Shown: positions 35,239-48,601 of the stretch, piece after piece | Numbering within the stretch: the stretch's first letter is position 1 | How the letters are laid out: each line of letters begins with the position of its first letter | From: Streptacidiphilus sp. P02-A3a | GTDB taxonomy: Bacteria > Actinomycetota > Actinomycetes > Streptomycetales > Streptomycetaceae | Assembly (NCBI RefSeq): GCF_014084105.1 | Contig: NZ_CP048289.1 | Location: forward strand, 5,589,922-5,653,921 | Direction: 5' to 3' | Length of the DNA: 64,000 nucleotides | The notes under the pieces: model-generated | The model's database searches: none | Told to the model about the DNA's origin: nothing | The model's input: only the letters and a program-made list of their open reading frames with translations | Translations under genes and position numbers: made by a program

Positions 35239-36324
35239 TCAGAGCGCCTCGGCCGGTATGCCGTGTCCCCGGCCCTCGGCGAGCAGCTTGCGCTCGCCGT
35301 CCGGACCGCCGGTGACCGACAGCCGGAAGGCGAACTTCCCCTCGGCCGTCCGCTCCGGCTCGAAGGCGATGTGCGCGAACCCCGCCTCCGGCGTGCTCGC
35401 GGCGGCCAGCCGGTCGAGCTCGACCGACACCTGGGCCCACTCCGCCGCCGGGACGTACTGCCGCATCACCGAGTGCCAGACCACGGTCAGTGTGCCCGGC
35501 CGCAGCTCCACCCCGGCCAGGAACTCCGCCGCGCCCAACCGCTGGACCGTGGCCGGGAGTTCGGCGGCCAGCCGGAGCGCTCCGCGCAGCCGCTCCTGCC
35601 GCTCCGGCTGGTCCGGCCAGATGTAGGCGCGCAGCGCCAGCTCCCCCGCCGCGGACGCCGGGTCGATCGGCGAGGGGTCGCAGCCCCGGCGCTCCACCAC
35701 CGCCAGTTCCGGGCGGGCGGCGGCGGCCTTGGCCAGCCACTCCGGCGCGCCACCGGTCCAGGTGTCGGTCAGCCGCACCGGGGAGTCCGCCGGGCCCCAG
35801 GCGAAACCCCCGTCCGCCGAGTAGTGGAACCGGTCCGGGCGCAGGTTCAGGCCCGCGCTGGAGCCCAGCTCGAACAGCCGGATCGGCACCGCCCCGGCGC
35901 TGGTCGCGTGCAGCAGTCCGGCCAGCAGCAGGCTGGACCGGCCGACCTCGTTGGTCTGCGGCGGCCGGGTCATCCAGTCGCGCACCCACGGCAGCTCGGC
36001 GGCGACCAGGTCGCGGAAGGCGGACCAGCAGGCGTCGGCCACCCCGGGGTGGTACTCGCCGCCCGCGCTCGGGTAGTACGCCGCCAGCCCGGGCGCCCGC
36101 CCGGAGAGCACCAGCGCGTGCACCCCGCCGACCAGCCGCAGCGCGATGGCGTCGGGTCCGGGCGCGTTCTCGTACCCGGCGATGGCGTCGGCGCAGGGTC
36201 CGCCGGCCCGGACGTCCTCGGCGACCCGCAGCAGCAGGGCCACGTACAGCGGCGAGCCGGCGCAACCGCGCGCCTGCCATTCGACCATGGCCGCGGCTCG
36301 TTCACGGGACGCTACATCGGTCAC
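35239..36324 (-). CDS. DUF2332 family protein
   Basis: A protein of 361 residues. The GTG at 36324 is preferred because GGAGGAGGAA lies just upstream; an ATG at 36354 is also in frame. Recognised by QTNEVGRSSLLLAGLLH, LFELGSSAGLNLRPDRFHY and TVVWHSVMRQY, which are DUF2332 hallmarks. The FELGSSAGLNL segment resembles a SAM-dependent methyltransferase motif I, but activity has not been shown to my knowledge. No membrane or export signal. Function unknown. Confidence 0.85.
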   Translation of the reverse strand: MTDVASRERAAAMVEWQARGCAGSPLYVALLLRVAEDVRAGGPCADAIAGYENAPGPDAIALRLVGGVHALVLSGRAPGLAAYYPSAGGEYHPGVADACWSAFRDLVAAELPWVRDWMTRPPQTNEVGRSSLLLAGLLHATSAGAVPIRLFELGSSAGLNLRPDRFHYSADGGFAWGPADSPVRLTDTWTGGAPEWLAKAAAARPELAVVERRGCDPSPIDPASAAGELALRAYIWPDQPERQERLRGALRLAAELPATVQRLGAAEFLAGVELRPGTLTVVWHSVMRQYVPAAEWAQVSVELDRLAAASTPEAGFAHIAFEPERTAEGKFAFRLSVTGGPDGERKLLAEGRGHGIPAEAL

Positions 36325-36585
36325 GACTTCCTCCTCCAGGACTCCCGTGATCATGCCCCGTCGACGGACCGGCTCGCACCCGCGGGGCCGGTGAGTTGCG
36401 TCACGGCCGTCCCCGGGTGCCTCCGGCAGTGCCCGCACCGCCGGTTCGGGGGCGAACCGGATGATTCGGGCCGCCCCGTGCGATAACGGTGCGAACACGA
36501 TTTGCTGGGAAGTATGAAGGAGTTGTGTCGGTCACCGCGATGCTCAACTAGCTTGATGCCCCGCACAATTGGGTTTGGGGGCCTT

Positions 36586-36912
36586 GTGAGCGGCAACTCT
36601 CGCCTGGCGGTTCTCGTCCTCGATGGACACAGCACCGCACAGATCCTGCTCGCCGGTGAACTCGACCAGGTCACCGCAGTCGAATTGGAGGACGCGGTGA
36701 CCTGGGTCCTGCGTGACCCGCAGGTCCAGCACGTGGAAGTGGACGTCGCGCTCGTGGAGTTCTGCGACGCGGGCGGCCTGAGCGCACTGATGGCGGCGGC
36801 GCTGCGCGCGGCCGACCGGCACGTGCTGCTGAACCTGGTACAGATCCGGTTACCCCTGCAACGCATCCTGCAGGCCGCCAAGCTGTCCCGACTGCTCTGC
36901 CCACCGGAATAG
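36586..36912 (+). CDS. STAS-domain protein without phosphorylatable serine
   Basis: A protein of 108 residues, start chosen at GTG 36586 (ATG 36556 and 36514 are alternatives). The STAS fold of anti-sigma-factor antagonists is visible: TAQILLAGELDQVTAVELEDAV, then VEVDVALVEFCDAGGLSALMAAA. Antagonists of the SpoIIAA/BldG type carry Ser at DSSGL; here the segment is DAGGL. It should therefore not be switchable by a kinase anti-sigma factor and might bind constitutively, or act as a scaffold. No anti-sigma gene adjoins it. Confidence 0.82.
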   Translation: MSGNSRLAVLVLDGHSTAQILLAGELDQVTAVELEDAVTWVLRDPQVQHVEVDVALVEFCDAGGLSALMAAALRAADRHVLLNLVQIRLPLQRILQAAKLSRLLCPPE

Positions 36913-36933
36913 TTGACGTAGGGTCAGCGAAGC

Positions 36934-36966
36934 GCCGACGCCCCGGCTGGTACCCGGGGCGTCGGC
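36934..36966. terminator. 13-bp perfect hairpin
   Basis: GCCGACGCCCCGG (36934-36946) and its perfect complement CCGGGGCGTCGGC (36954-36966), with a 7-base loop, stand between the STAS gene and the convergent GH35-like gene. Likely bidirectional terminator. Confidence 0.75.
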
Positions 36967-36978
36967 CGTCGGCGGGGA

Positions 36979-39084
36979 TCAGGGGAGCAGCGTGCGCGTC
37001 TCCCCACCGATCCGGGCGAGGTCCTGGCCGAAGTGGCCGCGGACCTCACCGCCGTCGACACCCACCGACGGGGTGACCGAGGAACCGAGGAAGGAGTTCG
37101 CACCGGAGAGCAGGAAGTCGTCCAGCACGCCGTCGACGATCCGCAGCACGGCGGCGCCGCCCCGGCAGCTGTCCACGGCGACCTGGAGGGCGCGGCCGCC
37201 CGCGCCGGTGCCGATCTCGACGTTCACCGGTCCCTCGTTGTCGCTCTGCACCAGCAGCGTCAGGTAGCCGGTGGTGGGCGTGACGGCCCGCCAGTAGGCG
37301 TCCGCGCTGCCGCTGAGCACGCGCACCGGGCCGGCCGTCGGGGCGGCGGCGGGCTGCCCCGCCAGCGCCTCGGCGAGCACCGTGCACGGGTTCAGCGCCT
37401 CGTCCAACCGCGGGACCGGGCCCAGCAGTTCGACCCGGTGCCCGGCCCCGATGTGCCCGGCGAGCAGCCGCTGGACCTGGGCGTCCAGGAACGCGCCGCC
37501 GTGCAGCACCAGGTGCGGGTGGTCGGCCAGTGACGCCGCGGTGGCGCTCTCCAGGTCCACGATGCGGTAGTCCTGGCCCTCGGCGCGCGTCCGCTCGTGG
37601 AACTCCCGCAGCGGTCGGCCGCAGCCGGGCAGTGCGTCGGCGGAGTCCGGCGCGGAACCGGCCGCCGAGGCGTCCCCGGTCCAGGCCGCGATCGCGGCAT
37701 AGGGGGCGTACAGGCCCCAGCTCGCGCCGGTGACCGGTCGCGCGGCCAGGAACTCCGCGCCGTGCGCCGCGAAGAAGTCCGCGAGCATCAGCACCGTCCC
37801 GGCCTTGCCGGTGGCGTTGCCGTCGGCGTCGACCGGCGGGCAGTCCGGGTAGGGCGGCCGGTGCTTGGCGTCCAGGTCGTCACCCCAGCCGGAGGTGGCC
37901 ACGCCGGTGTAGACGTTGAAGCCGGTGGCCCCGGCCGCCAGCGCCAGCAGGCTCTGGTGGAAGCTGGTCACCCCGGCCGCGTAGGCGCGGTCGTAGAGCT
38001 CGGAGAAGCCCCAGTTCTCCTCCAGGTTGGGGCCGGGCGTGCGCTTGGCCGCGACCACGTAGCGGACGTGCGCGTCGTGGCTGGTGGAGACCACGCCCAT
38101 CCAGTTGGTGAAGCCGTAGGCGATGCCGTTCCAGCGCTCCGGGCGGACCCGCGACAGCCAGGAGTCCAGCGAGTCGGGCTCCCCGGCCGGGGGGTTGAGG
38201 TTGACCAGCACCGGGACCTCCGGGGCCAGCGCCTCGGTCCAGCTGTGGTACGCCTCGGCGAGCGAGTCGGACTGGTGCCGCCCCCAGTCCGCGTAGCGCA
38301 GCTGCGAGCGGACGTCCAGCGGACCGGAGGTGTGCCGCTCGCGCGGGGGCTCGATCTGCGCCCAGTCGGCGTGGTCGGTGCCGTGCAGCGCGTTGTACCC
38401 GTCCAGGGTGCCGTAGGTCCGACGCAGGCCGCTGCGGTAGAAGTCCAGGCCGGGGGCGCTGTAGTCGTACGCCCACAGCGGCAGCGAGCCGTCGGTGAAC
38501 AGGCCCTCGTTGGCGATCTGCACCAGCGTCACCGGCCCGTCCGGGGCCGTGGTGGACGCCAGCACCTCCTTGTTCACCGCCCGCAGCCAGTCGGCGGTAC
38601 GGGCGGCGAAGTGCGCGCCCAGCGGCGCGGGCAGCGGCCAGCGCTCGATCTCGCCGTCCGGGCCGGGCACCGAGCCGATCCAGCGGACCGGCTCGCCCTG
38701 GGCGTCCAGCTGCGGCTCGACCAGCGGGTTGCGCAGCGGGGAGATCCAGTCCGGCAGCCCGCCGTAGTTGGTCTCGGCGTGGATGAAGGGGCCGGGCTTG
38801 GCTATCACGCTGAGGCCGAGCTCGGCGCAGATCCGCAGGTAGCCGACCACGTCGCGGTCCGGGCGGGTGGCGCCGGTGAAGTCCGGCGGCGCGTCCGGGT
38901 CGGGCTGGTGGTGCCGCCAGGGGATGTAGCTGCTGACGATGCGGATACCGGTGGCGTCACGCAGGGTCCGCAGTCGCTCCCGCCACACCGTCGGGTCGTC
39001 GCGGTAGTAGGGGTAGTCGGCGGTGGCGAGCAGGCCGGGGGCGCCGTCGGTGTGGAGCACGCCGTCACGGAGCTCGAAGCGCAC
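36979..39084 (-). CDS. glycoside hydrolase, GH35-like beta-galactosidase
   Basis: Clan GH-A hydrolase of 701 residues, no signal peptide, so cytoplasmic. Start GTG 39084 (VRFELRDGVLHTDGAP) with GAGAGGAA upstream; the frame extends further but that part is Pro-rich shadow. The acid/base region is TLVQIANEGLF (NE pair), close to the QIENEYG motif of GH35. The likely nucleophile Glu is in GPNLEENWGFSELYD. RIVSSYIPWRHHQP and GLSVIAKPGPFIHAETNYGGLP are typical GH35 strands. A beta-sandwich-like part follows from about residue 470. It lies 61 bases after the GH1 gene in one operon. Beta-galactosidase or another exo-beta-glycosidase; specificity not proven. Confidence 0.82.
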   Translation of the reverse strand: MRFELRDGVLHTDGAPGLLATADYPYYRDDPTVWRERLRTLRDATGIRIVSSYIPWRHHQPDPDAPPDFTGATRPDRDVVGYLRICAELGLSVIAKPGPFIHAETNYGGLPDWISPLRNPLVEPQLDAQGEPVRWIGSVPGPDGEIERWPLPAPLGAHFAARTADWLRAVNKEVLASTTAPDGPVTLVQIANEGLFTDGSLPLWAYDYSAPGLDFYRSGLRRTYGTLDGYNALHGTDHADWAQIEPPRERHTSGPLDVRSQLRYADWGRHQSDSLAEAYHSWTEALAPEVPVLVNLNPPAGEPDSLDSWLSRVRPERWNGIAYGFTNWMGVVSTSHDAHVRYVVAAKRTPGPNLEENWGFSELYDRAYAAGVTSFHQSLLALAAGATGFNVYTGVATSGWGDDLDAKHRPPYPDCPPVDADGNATGKAGTVLMLADFFAAHGAEFLAARPVTGASWGLYAPYAAIAAWTGDASAAGSAPDSADALPGCGRPLREFHERTRAEGQDYRIVDLESATAASLADHPHLVLHGGAFLDAQVQRLLAGHIGAGHRVELLGPVPRLDEALNPCTVLAEALAGQPAAAPTAGPVRVLSGSADAYWRAVTPTTGYLTLLVQSDNEGPVNVEIGTGAGGRALQVAVDSCRGGAAVLRIVDGVLDDFLLSGANSFLGSSVTPSVGVDGGEVRGHFGQDLARIGGETRTLLP

Positions 39085-39145
39085 GGGGATTCCTCTCGGG
39101 AAGGTGGTGGGACAGGGTGGTACGGGGGCGGGGCCGCGCCCCGGC

Positions 39146-40591
<1,446 letters not shown>

Positions 40592-40657
40592 GGGAACTCC
40601 AGTCGACGCGGCCTGAGCACGCGGGATCCGAGGTGGTGCGGATCCGGAGATGGGCGA

Positions 40658-40711
40658 GAGAGCGCTCTCGCGGACGTTCCGAGTGTTGCGGGAAATCTCC
40701 GCAGCCGTCAA
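40658..40711 (-). promoter_or_regulatory. GH1 promoter with LacI-type operator
   Basis: On the minus strand, TTGACG (40711-40706) is a good -35. The -10 is weak (AACACT at 40687-40682, 18-base spacing). The perfect 12-base palindrome GAGAGCGCTCTC (40658-40669) falls a few bases past the predicted transcription start, where a bound repressor would block RNA polymerase. It resembles the CebR site TGGGAGCGCTCCCA of other actinomycete beta-glucoside regulators, but with different flanks. Confidence 0.6.
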
Positions 40712-40788
40712 GTGAGGCCGACCGCAACTCGTTTGCATGCGAGACATGAAGCCAGGTCACATCCCTGCAACATCCATGACTTCGAGTC

Positions 40789-40841
40789 TTGACATCAAGA
40801 ACGGCCGGGTCCAGGCTCCCATCCAACAGAGAGCGCTCTCT
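40789..40841 (+). promoter_or_regulatory. promoter and second LacI-type operator towards lacI
   Basis: A perfect -35 TTGACA (40789-40794) faces the regulator gene; the -10 is not clear. AGAGAGCGCTCTCT (40828-40841) is a 14-base perfect palindrome sharing the GAGAGCGCTCTC core with the other operator, 158 bases away. It lies about 34 bases past the -35, again just after the likely start point. The pair would allow autoregulation and possible DNA looping. Confidence 0.6.
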
Positions 40842-40920
40842 AGGGTTCCCGCCCTGAGTTAATTCTTTGTTGCCGGAACGTGATTGACGTGACGGAGATT
40901 ACCCTGATTGACTCCGCGAC

Positions 40921-40944
40921 GGAACCGGTTACGGAACCGGTTCC
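40921..40944. promoter_or_regulatory. tandem GGAACCGGTT repeats in the lacI leader
   Basis: GGAACCGGTTAC (40921-40932) is directly followed by GGAACCGGTTCC (40933-40944), the latter a perfect 12-base palindrome. It lies about 135 bases before the regulator's start codon, within the likely leader. It could bind a second regulator or form an RNA structure. This and the two operators are what I see in the 488-base gap 40592-41079. Confidence 0.5.
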
Positions 40945-41079
40945 CCTCAGAGTCTGCGACTGGCGCTCTTGACAACCCGTCCCCAGGACGAAGAGCGGGC
41001 GCCACACCACGCACCATCATCCGCACCACCCATGCCAGAACCTGCACCACCGACACCAATTCCAACGACGGAGGCGGAC

Positions 41080-42132
41080 GTGCCGATCACCATCGCGGAT
41101 GTGGCCGCCCATGCCGGGGTGAGCAAGACGACCGTCTCGCGGGTCCTCAACGGCAAGGGCGAACTGAACGCGGCCACCGCCGCCCGGGTCCGCCAGGTCA
41201 TCGAGGAGCTCGGGTACGTTCCCAGCGCCGGTGCGGTCGGACTCGCCCGTGGCCGGACCCAGATCGTCGGGATGCTGATCCCCTCGATGACCTGGCCGTG
41301 GATAGGCGAGGTCCTCCAGGGCGTGGTCGACGTCGTCGAGTCGGAGGGCTTCGGCCTGCTGCTCTTCACCTGCAACCGGGGGGAGGAGTCGCTGCGCCGG
41401 TTCGCACAGCAGGTGTCGGCGAAGTCCTTCGACGGCCTGCTGGTGATCGAGCCCGAGGGCACTCTCGACTACATCACCGAACTGCACTCCGCCGGACTGC
41501 CGGTCGTCCTGATCGACGATCGCGGACACCAGCCGCGCTTCCCCTCGGTCGCCACCACCGACCGGGCCGGAGGCGCCTCGGCCGCCCGTCACCTGCTGGA
41601 ACTCGGCAGGCGGCGGCCCCTGGTGATCACCGGTCCGACCAGCTTCGGCTGTGTCCAGGAACGACTGGCGGGCTTCACCGAGGCCTGGTCCGAGTCGGCC
41701 ACGCCGATGGCGGCCCAACAGGTCGTCCACGGCGACTTCACCTACGAGGGCGGCCGACACGCGATCCGCTCCGCCCTCGACGGAGCCGGCAGCGGCCAGG
41801 AGGGGTCGGGCCCGACCGGCGACGCCGACCGGGCAGGGTCCTTCGACGCGGTCTTCGCCCACAACGACCTGTCGGCGGCGGGCGCCCTGGCCGAACTCCG
41901 GGCCCACGGACTGCGGGTCCCGCAGGACGTGGCCGTGGTCGGCTTCGACGACGTGCCGCTCGCCTCGCAGACGGACCCACCGCTGACCACGGTGCACCAG
42001 CCGTTGCGGGGGATGGGCGCGGCGGCGGCCCGGCTGCTGCTCGCGCACTTCCGGGGAGACCCGCTGCCGAGCACCCCGACCGTGATTCCGACCAGCCTGA
42101 TCGTCCGGGACTCCACCCAGCCCGGAGGCTAG
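41080..42132 (+). CDS. LacI-family transcriptional regulator of beta-glycoside locus
   Basis: Repressor of 350 residues. GTG 41080 is chosen because GGAGG lies 5 bases upstream and the HTH starts right after it: [25 protein letters not shown], with the hinge helix region [16 protein letters not shown]. The C-terminal periplasmic-binding-type domain binds the inducer ([30 protein letters not shown]). It sits between the divergent GH1-GH35 operon and the downstream importer, so it most likely represses both through the GAGAGCGCTCTC palindromes and is released by an imported or processed sugar (inference). Confidence 0.93.
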   Translation: MPITIADVAAHAGVSKTTVSRVLNGKGELNAATAARVRQVIEELGYVPSAGAVGLARGRTQIVGMLIPSMTWPWIGEVLQGVVDVVESEGFGLLLFTCNRGEESLRRFAQQVSAKSFDGLLVIEPEGTLDYITELHSAGLPVVLIDDRGHQPRFPSVATTDRAGGASAARHLLELGRRRPLVITGPTSFGCVQERLAGFTEAWSESATPMAAQQVVHGDFTYEGGRHAIRSALDGAGSGQEGSGPTGDADRAGSFDAVFAHNDLSAAGALAELRAHGLRVPQDVAVVGFDDVPLASQTDPPLTTVHQPLRGMGAAAARLLLAHFRGDPLPSTPTVIPTSLIVRDSTQPGG

Positions 42133-42281
42133 CCCCACCCGCGCCCCACCGCGCGACCCACGCAACACCAGCGACACCACCCAACCGCCGGAAGCACCCC
42201 GGCACCCCCGGACCGGACCGGCACCACCGGCTCCGCCTCCCGTTCAACCCTCATGTGAAACCTTTCCTGAAGTGGGGAACC

Positions 42282-43964
42282 ATGCGTGTGAACCGCACCA
42301 TCACCTCCGTGTTCGCGTGCAGCCTGGCGATAGCCGGACTCGCGGGCTGCAGCAGCAGCGGCAGCTCCGGCGGCGGCAGCAGCAGCGGCGGCGGCTCTTC
42401 GGCCCAGGCGCTGACCATCGGCATGCCGGACGGACCGATGACGGACAACAACAACCCGTACATCAGCAGCTCCGCGTCGAATCAGCTGGGCTACCGCTTC
42501 ATGATCTACGAGCCGGTGGCCATGGTGAACGCGGCCCAGCCCGCGCAGGCCCCCGCGCCGTGGCTGGCCACCGCCTGGACCTGGACGAACAACTACCACT
42601 CGCTCACGCTGACCGCCCGTACCGGCGTGACCTTCTCCGACGGCACCCCGATGACCGCCGCGGACATCGCCTACTCCTTCTCGATCATGAAGCAGTACAA
42701 GGCGCTGAACACCTACGCACTCGACATCAGCAACGTCACCACCAGCGGAAACACCGTCACGGTCAGCTTCGGCAGCTCCCAGTTCGTGCACCAGGACGAC
42801 GTGCTGAGCACCCTGGTCATCCCGAAGCACATCTGGTCGGCCATGAGCAACCCGACCACCGACACCGTGGCCAACCCGGTCGGCACCGGACCGTACACGC
42901 TGACCTCGTTCACCCCGCAGACCACCACGCTGACCGTGCGCAAGAGCTACTGGCAGGCGCTGCCCAAGGTCCCGAAGCTGCTCTACACCTCCTACACCGC
43001 GAACGACGCCCAGACCACCGCGCTGTCCAGCGGCGCGACCCAGTGGAGCTACGTCTTCATCCCCAACGTGCAGTCGGTGTTCGAGGCCAAGGACCCGGCC
43101 CACTTCAAGATCTGGTTCCCGCCGACGCTGAGCGCGGACGGCCTGTGGATCAACACCACGGTCGCCCCCTTCAACAACGCCAACCTGCGCAAGGCCATGT
43201 CGATGGTGATCGACCGCGGGGACATCTTCACCCAGGGCGAGTCGGGCTACTTCAAGCCGGAGATCACCAGTGTCACCGGCCTGCCGACCCCGGCCGGCAA
43301 CAGCTTCATCACCTCGCAGTTCCAGGGCCAGACCGCCTCGATCAACGTCGCCGGTGCCAAGCAGCTGCTGACCTCCAACGGGTTCACCTACTCGGGCAGC
43401 ACCCTCAAGGACCCGAGCGGCAAGCCGGTCACCATCACCCTGACCGACCCGGCGGGCTGGTCCGACTACCAGACCGACCTGTCGATCATCTCGGACAACC
43501 TGGCCTCGATCGGCATCACCGCGACCATCGACAAGGCCGACCAGAACGCCTGGACCACCGCCTTCGCGGCCGGCAACTTCCAGGCGGCGATGCACTGGAG
43601 CAACGGCGGCGCCACCCCGTACGACATGTACGAGAACATCATGGACGGCGCGGACCTGGAGCCCGTCGGCAACTCCAACGCCACCGGCAACTACGGCCGC
43701 TTCAACGACCCGGCCGCCACCGCCGCCCTCAACGCCTACGCCAACGCGGCCTCCGACACCGCGCGCACGGCGGCGCTGAACACCCTGGAGCAGATCATGG
43801 TGAACGAGGTTCCCATGATCCCGACCTCGGCCGGCAACGTCGGCGCTGAGTACTCCACCCGGAACTACACCGGCTGGCCCAGCGACGCCAACCCGTACGC
43901 GGGCATCCAGCCCACCACCGAGGGCGCGCTTGAGGTCGTCCTGCACCTGACGCCCACCAAGTAA
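42282..43964 (+). CDS. ABC importer substrate-binding lipoprotein, peptide/oligosaccharide family 5
   Basis: Lipoprotein of 560 residues. The signal peptide ends in the lipobox LAGC (Cys23), followed by a Gly/Ser linker and the family 5 fold: [27 protein letters not shown] and [13 protein letters not shown] are typical of DppA/OppA-like proteins. Family 5 also contains proteins for cello- and other beta-oligosaccharides. The flanking GH1/GH35 enzymes and LacI regulator favour a sugar or glycoside ligand over peptides. It begins 149 bases after the regulator and heads the transporter genes. Confidence 0.9.
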   Translation: MRVNRTITSVFACSLAIAGLAGCSSSGSSGGGSSSGGGSSAQALTIGMPDGPMTDNNNPYISSSASNQLGYRFMIYEPVAMVNAAQPAQAPAPWLATAWTWTNNYHSLTLTARTGVTFSDGTPMTAADIAYSFSIMKQYKALNTYALDISNVTTSGNTVTVSFGSSQFVHQDDVLSTLVIPKHIWSAMSNPTTDTVANPVGTGPYTLTSFTPQTTTLTVRKSYWQALPKVPKLLYTSYTANDAQTTALSSGATQWSYVFIPNVQSVFEAKDPAHFKIWFPPTLSADGLWINTTVAPFNNANLRKAMSMVIDRGDIFTQGESGYFKPEITSVTGLPTPAGNSFITSQFQGQTASINVAGAKQLLTSNGFTYSGSTLKDPSGKPVTITLTDPAGWSDYQTDLSIISDNLASIGITATIDKADQNAWTTAFAAGNFQAAMHWSNGGATPYDMYENIMDGADLEPVGNSNATGNYGRFNDPAATAALNAYANAASDTARTAALNTLEQIMVNEVPMIPTSAGNVGAEYSTRNYTGWPSDANPYAGIQPTTEGALEVVLHLTPTK

Positions 43965-44043
43965 GTCCACCCCGACGCCGGGGCCCCGCTCCCGCTCCCC
44001 CGGGTGCGGGGCCCCGGCGCACCAGATCAGCCACTGCCACACG

Positions 44044-46163
<2,120 letters not shown>

Positions 46164-46166
46164 GCG

Positions 46167-47195
46167 ATGACCACAGCGGCACAGGGCGCGGACGCGCTCG
46201 TACCCCAGGGGCCGGTCGTGCCCCCCGTGGTACCGGCGGCTCCCGCGCGACAGCGCTTCCGCTTCCTCAAGAACGGCAAGGTGGCGGCCGGGCTCGGCCT
46301 GCTGGGCTTCTTCGTCGTCATCGCGATCATCGGCTCCTGGATCGCCCCGTACGACCCCTCCGCCCGCAGCAACGCGCTGCTCCAGGCCCCCTCCGCGAAG
46401 CACTGGTTCGGCACCACCCACCTGGGCCAGGACCTGTTCAGCCAGGTGCTGGTGGGTGCCAGCAGCGTCATGTACGTCGGCCTGCTGGCCGGGGTGGTGG
46501 CGACCGTGCTGGCGGTGCTGATCGGGGTGAGCTCCGGCTACCTCAGCGGCCTCTCGGCGGAGTCGCTGTCGGCGGTCTCCAACGTGTTCCTGGTGATCCC
46601 GGCACTGCTGCTGATCATCATCATCACCTCCAGCCTGCCCGCCGCCGACACCGGCGACACCCTGGTCGCGCTGGTGATCGGCTTCACCTCCTGGGCCTGG
46701 AACGCCCGGATCCTGCGGGCGCAGACGCTCTCGCTGCGGCGCCGCGACTTCATCGAGGCCTCCCGCGCGACCGGCGAGTCGACCTGGCGGATCATCCTCT
46801 TCGAACTGCTGCCGAACCTGAGCGCGGTGATCATCTCGGGCTTCATCGGCACCGTGGTCTACGCGATCATGACCGAGATCACCCTGGCGTTCATCGGCGT
46901 CCCCGGGATCTCCGCCTGGAACTGGGGCACCATCCTCTACTGGGCGCAGAGCGAGCAGGCCCTGGCCCAGGGCGCCTGGTGGTGGTTCGTCCCGGCCGGG
47001 CTGGCGATCGCGCTGCTGGGCACGTCCCTGGCGCTGATCAACTTCGGCATCGACGAGTTCGTGAACCCCAGGCTGCGCAACGAGGGCGGGAGCCCGCGCG
47101 GGCTGAAGGGCGCCGACGGCCGCCCGGTGCGGATGCGGGTCGGATTCACCCCCGTGGTGTTCCGTACCGAGAAGAGTGAGGACGAGGGCCAGTGA
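46167..47195 (+). CDS. ABC importer permease, DppC-like
   Basis: Membrane protein of 342 residues, three bases after the first permease gene. A long Pro/Ala-rich N-terminal tail, then IAPYDPSARSN and HWFGTTHLGQDLFSQVLVGA, which mark DppC/OppC proteins. EAA loop: RRRDFIEASRATGESTWRIILFELLPNL. Overlaps the last ATPase gene by four bases. Confidence 0.92.
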   Translation: MTTAAQGADALVPQGPVVPPVVPAAPARQRFRFLKNGKVAAGLGLLGFFVVIAIIGSWIAPYDPSARSNALLQAPSAKHWFGTTHLGQDLFSQVLVGASSVMYVGLLAGVVATVLAVLIGVSSGYLSGLSAESLSAVSNVFLVIPALLLIIIITSSLPAADTGDTLVALVIGFTSWAWNARILRAQTLSLRRRDFIEASRATGESTWRIILFELLPNLSAVIISGFIGTVVYAIMTEITLAFIGVPGISAWNWGTILYWAQSEQALAQGAWWWFVPAGLAIALLGTSLALINFGIDEFVNPRLRNEGGSPRGLKGADGRPVRMRVGFTPVVFRTEKSEDEGQ

Positions 47196-48214
47196 GCACA
47201 GACCACCAGCCGGTACTGGAGATCAGGAATCTCTGCGTGGACTACGGCCTGGGCGACCAGGCCGTCCGCGCGGTGCGGGACGTCAACCTGACGCTGCACC
47301 GGGGCGAGGTGCTCGGCCTCGCCGGGGAGAGCGGCAGCGGCAAGTCGACCCTGGCCTACGGGCTGACCCGGCTGCTGCCGCCGCCGGGCGTGGTCAGCCG
47401 CGGCGAGGTGCTGTACCACCCGCGCGAGGGCGCGCCGGTGGACGTGCTGCGGCTGTCGGACGCCCAACTCCGGCAGTTCCGCTGGGCGGAGACCTCGATC
47501 GTGTTCCAGGGTGCGATGAACTCGCTCAACCCGGTGTACAAGATCTCCACCCAGCTGATGGACGTGCTGGCGGCGCACAACCCGTCGCTGTCCAAGGCCG
47601 AACGGCTGGCCCGGGCCCGCGAGATGCTGACCCTGGTCGGCATCTCGCCCGAGCGGATGGACAGTTACCCGCACCAGCTGTCCGGCGGCATGCGGCAGCG
47701 GGTGATGATCGGCATGGCGCTGGCCCTGGAGCCGCAGCTGGTCATCATGGACGAGCCGACGACCGCGCTGGACGTGGTGATGCAGCGTCAGATCCTGCGT
47801 CAGCTCGTCAGCCTGCGCGAACGGCTGGGCTTCTCCGTGCTGTTCATCACGCACGACCTGTCGCTGCTGGTGGAGTTCTCGGACCGGATCGCGATCATGT
47901 ACGGCGGCCGGATCGTGGAGCAGGCCCCGGCGGACCGGCTCTACCGCGAGCCCCTGCACCCGTACAGCGACGGCCTGTTGCACGCCTTCCCGCCGCTGCG
48001 CGGCGAGCGCCGCGAGCTGACCGGCATCCCGGGATCGCCGCCCGACCTGCGGGCGATGCCCCGGGGCTGCGCCTTCCACCCGCGCTGCCCGAAGGCGATG
48101 GACGCCTGCCAGGTGGAGGTCCCCCGGCTGGGTCGGCCGGTGGACCTGCCGGAGCCGACCGCCGGGCCGCTGGGCGGCCGCGAGGTGGCCTGCCTGCTGC
48201 ACCCCACGGCCTGA
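47192..48214 (+). CDS. ABC importer ATPase, DppD-like
   Basis: ATP-binding subunit of 340 residues, GTG start. Walker [10 protein letters not shown], signature [16 protein letters not shown], Walker [15 protein letters not shown], switch ITHD. The C-terminal [12 protein letters not shown] extension belongs to the peptide/oligosaccharide transporter family. Placing the two ATPase genes at opposite ends of the permease pair is less common than DppD-DppF side by side. Ends at a strong hairpin. Confidence 0.92.
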   Translation: MSTDHQPVLEIRNLCVDYGLGDQAVRAVRDVNLTLHRGEVLGLAGESGSGKSTLAYGLTRLLPPPGVVSRGEVLYHPREGAPVDVLRLSDAQLRQFRWAETSIVFQGAMNSLNPVYKISTQLMDVLAAHNPSLSKAERLARAREMLTLVGISPERMDSYPHQLSGGMRQRVMIGMALALEPQLVIMDEPTTALDVVMQRQILRQLVSLRERLGFSVLFITHDLSLLVEFSDRIAIMYGGRIVEQAPADRLYREPLHPYSDGLLHAFPPLRGERRELTGIPGSPPDLRAMPRGCAFHPRCPKAMDACQVEVPRLGRPVDLPEPTAGPLGGREVACLLHPTA

Positions 48215-48225
48215 ACGGCGTTCCC

Positions 48226-48280
48226 GCAGGCGGGCGACGGCGCGACCACCACGAGGTGATCGACGCCGTCGCCCGCCTGC
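48226..48280. terminator. 17-bp perfect hairpin after the transporter genes
   Basis: GCAGGCGGGCGACGGCG (48226-48242) and its perfect complement (48264-48280) enclose a 21-base loop, starting 12 bases after the DppD-like stop. Intrinsic terminator of the importer operon. The rest of the gap to 48601 holds only the leader of the next gene, with GGGAGG at 48592-48597. Confidence 0.75.
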
Positions 48281-48601
48281 CCGAGCCGACGGCTCGTCCT
48301 GTCCTCCGTGTCCGCGCCGGAGGCCATGGCCCGGTGGGCGCGCCAGCAGCGCCGGTGACGGTCCGCAGCCGCCGCTGAGGACGCCGCGGCCCGATCGGCG
48401 GTCTACCGCGCCGATCTCCGCGTCGCTAGCATCTCCCTCGGCCGGCCGGCCCGTTGATCCGAGAGAGAGGCCCTGGTCCCACCTTGATCAGAGCTCCAGG
48501 TCCCGGTCGCGGCCGTGCCCGGCGCGGTCGTTGACCCGCCGCCTCCACCCCCACAGATCCGGGCCCGGCCACCCCCACACGGCCGGGTCCTGGGAGGATC
48601 A

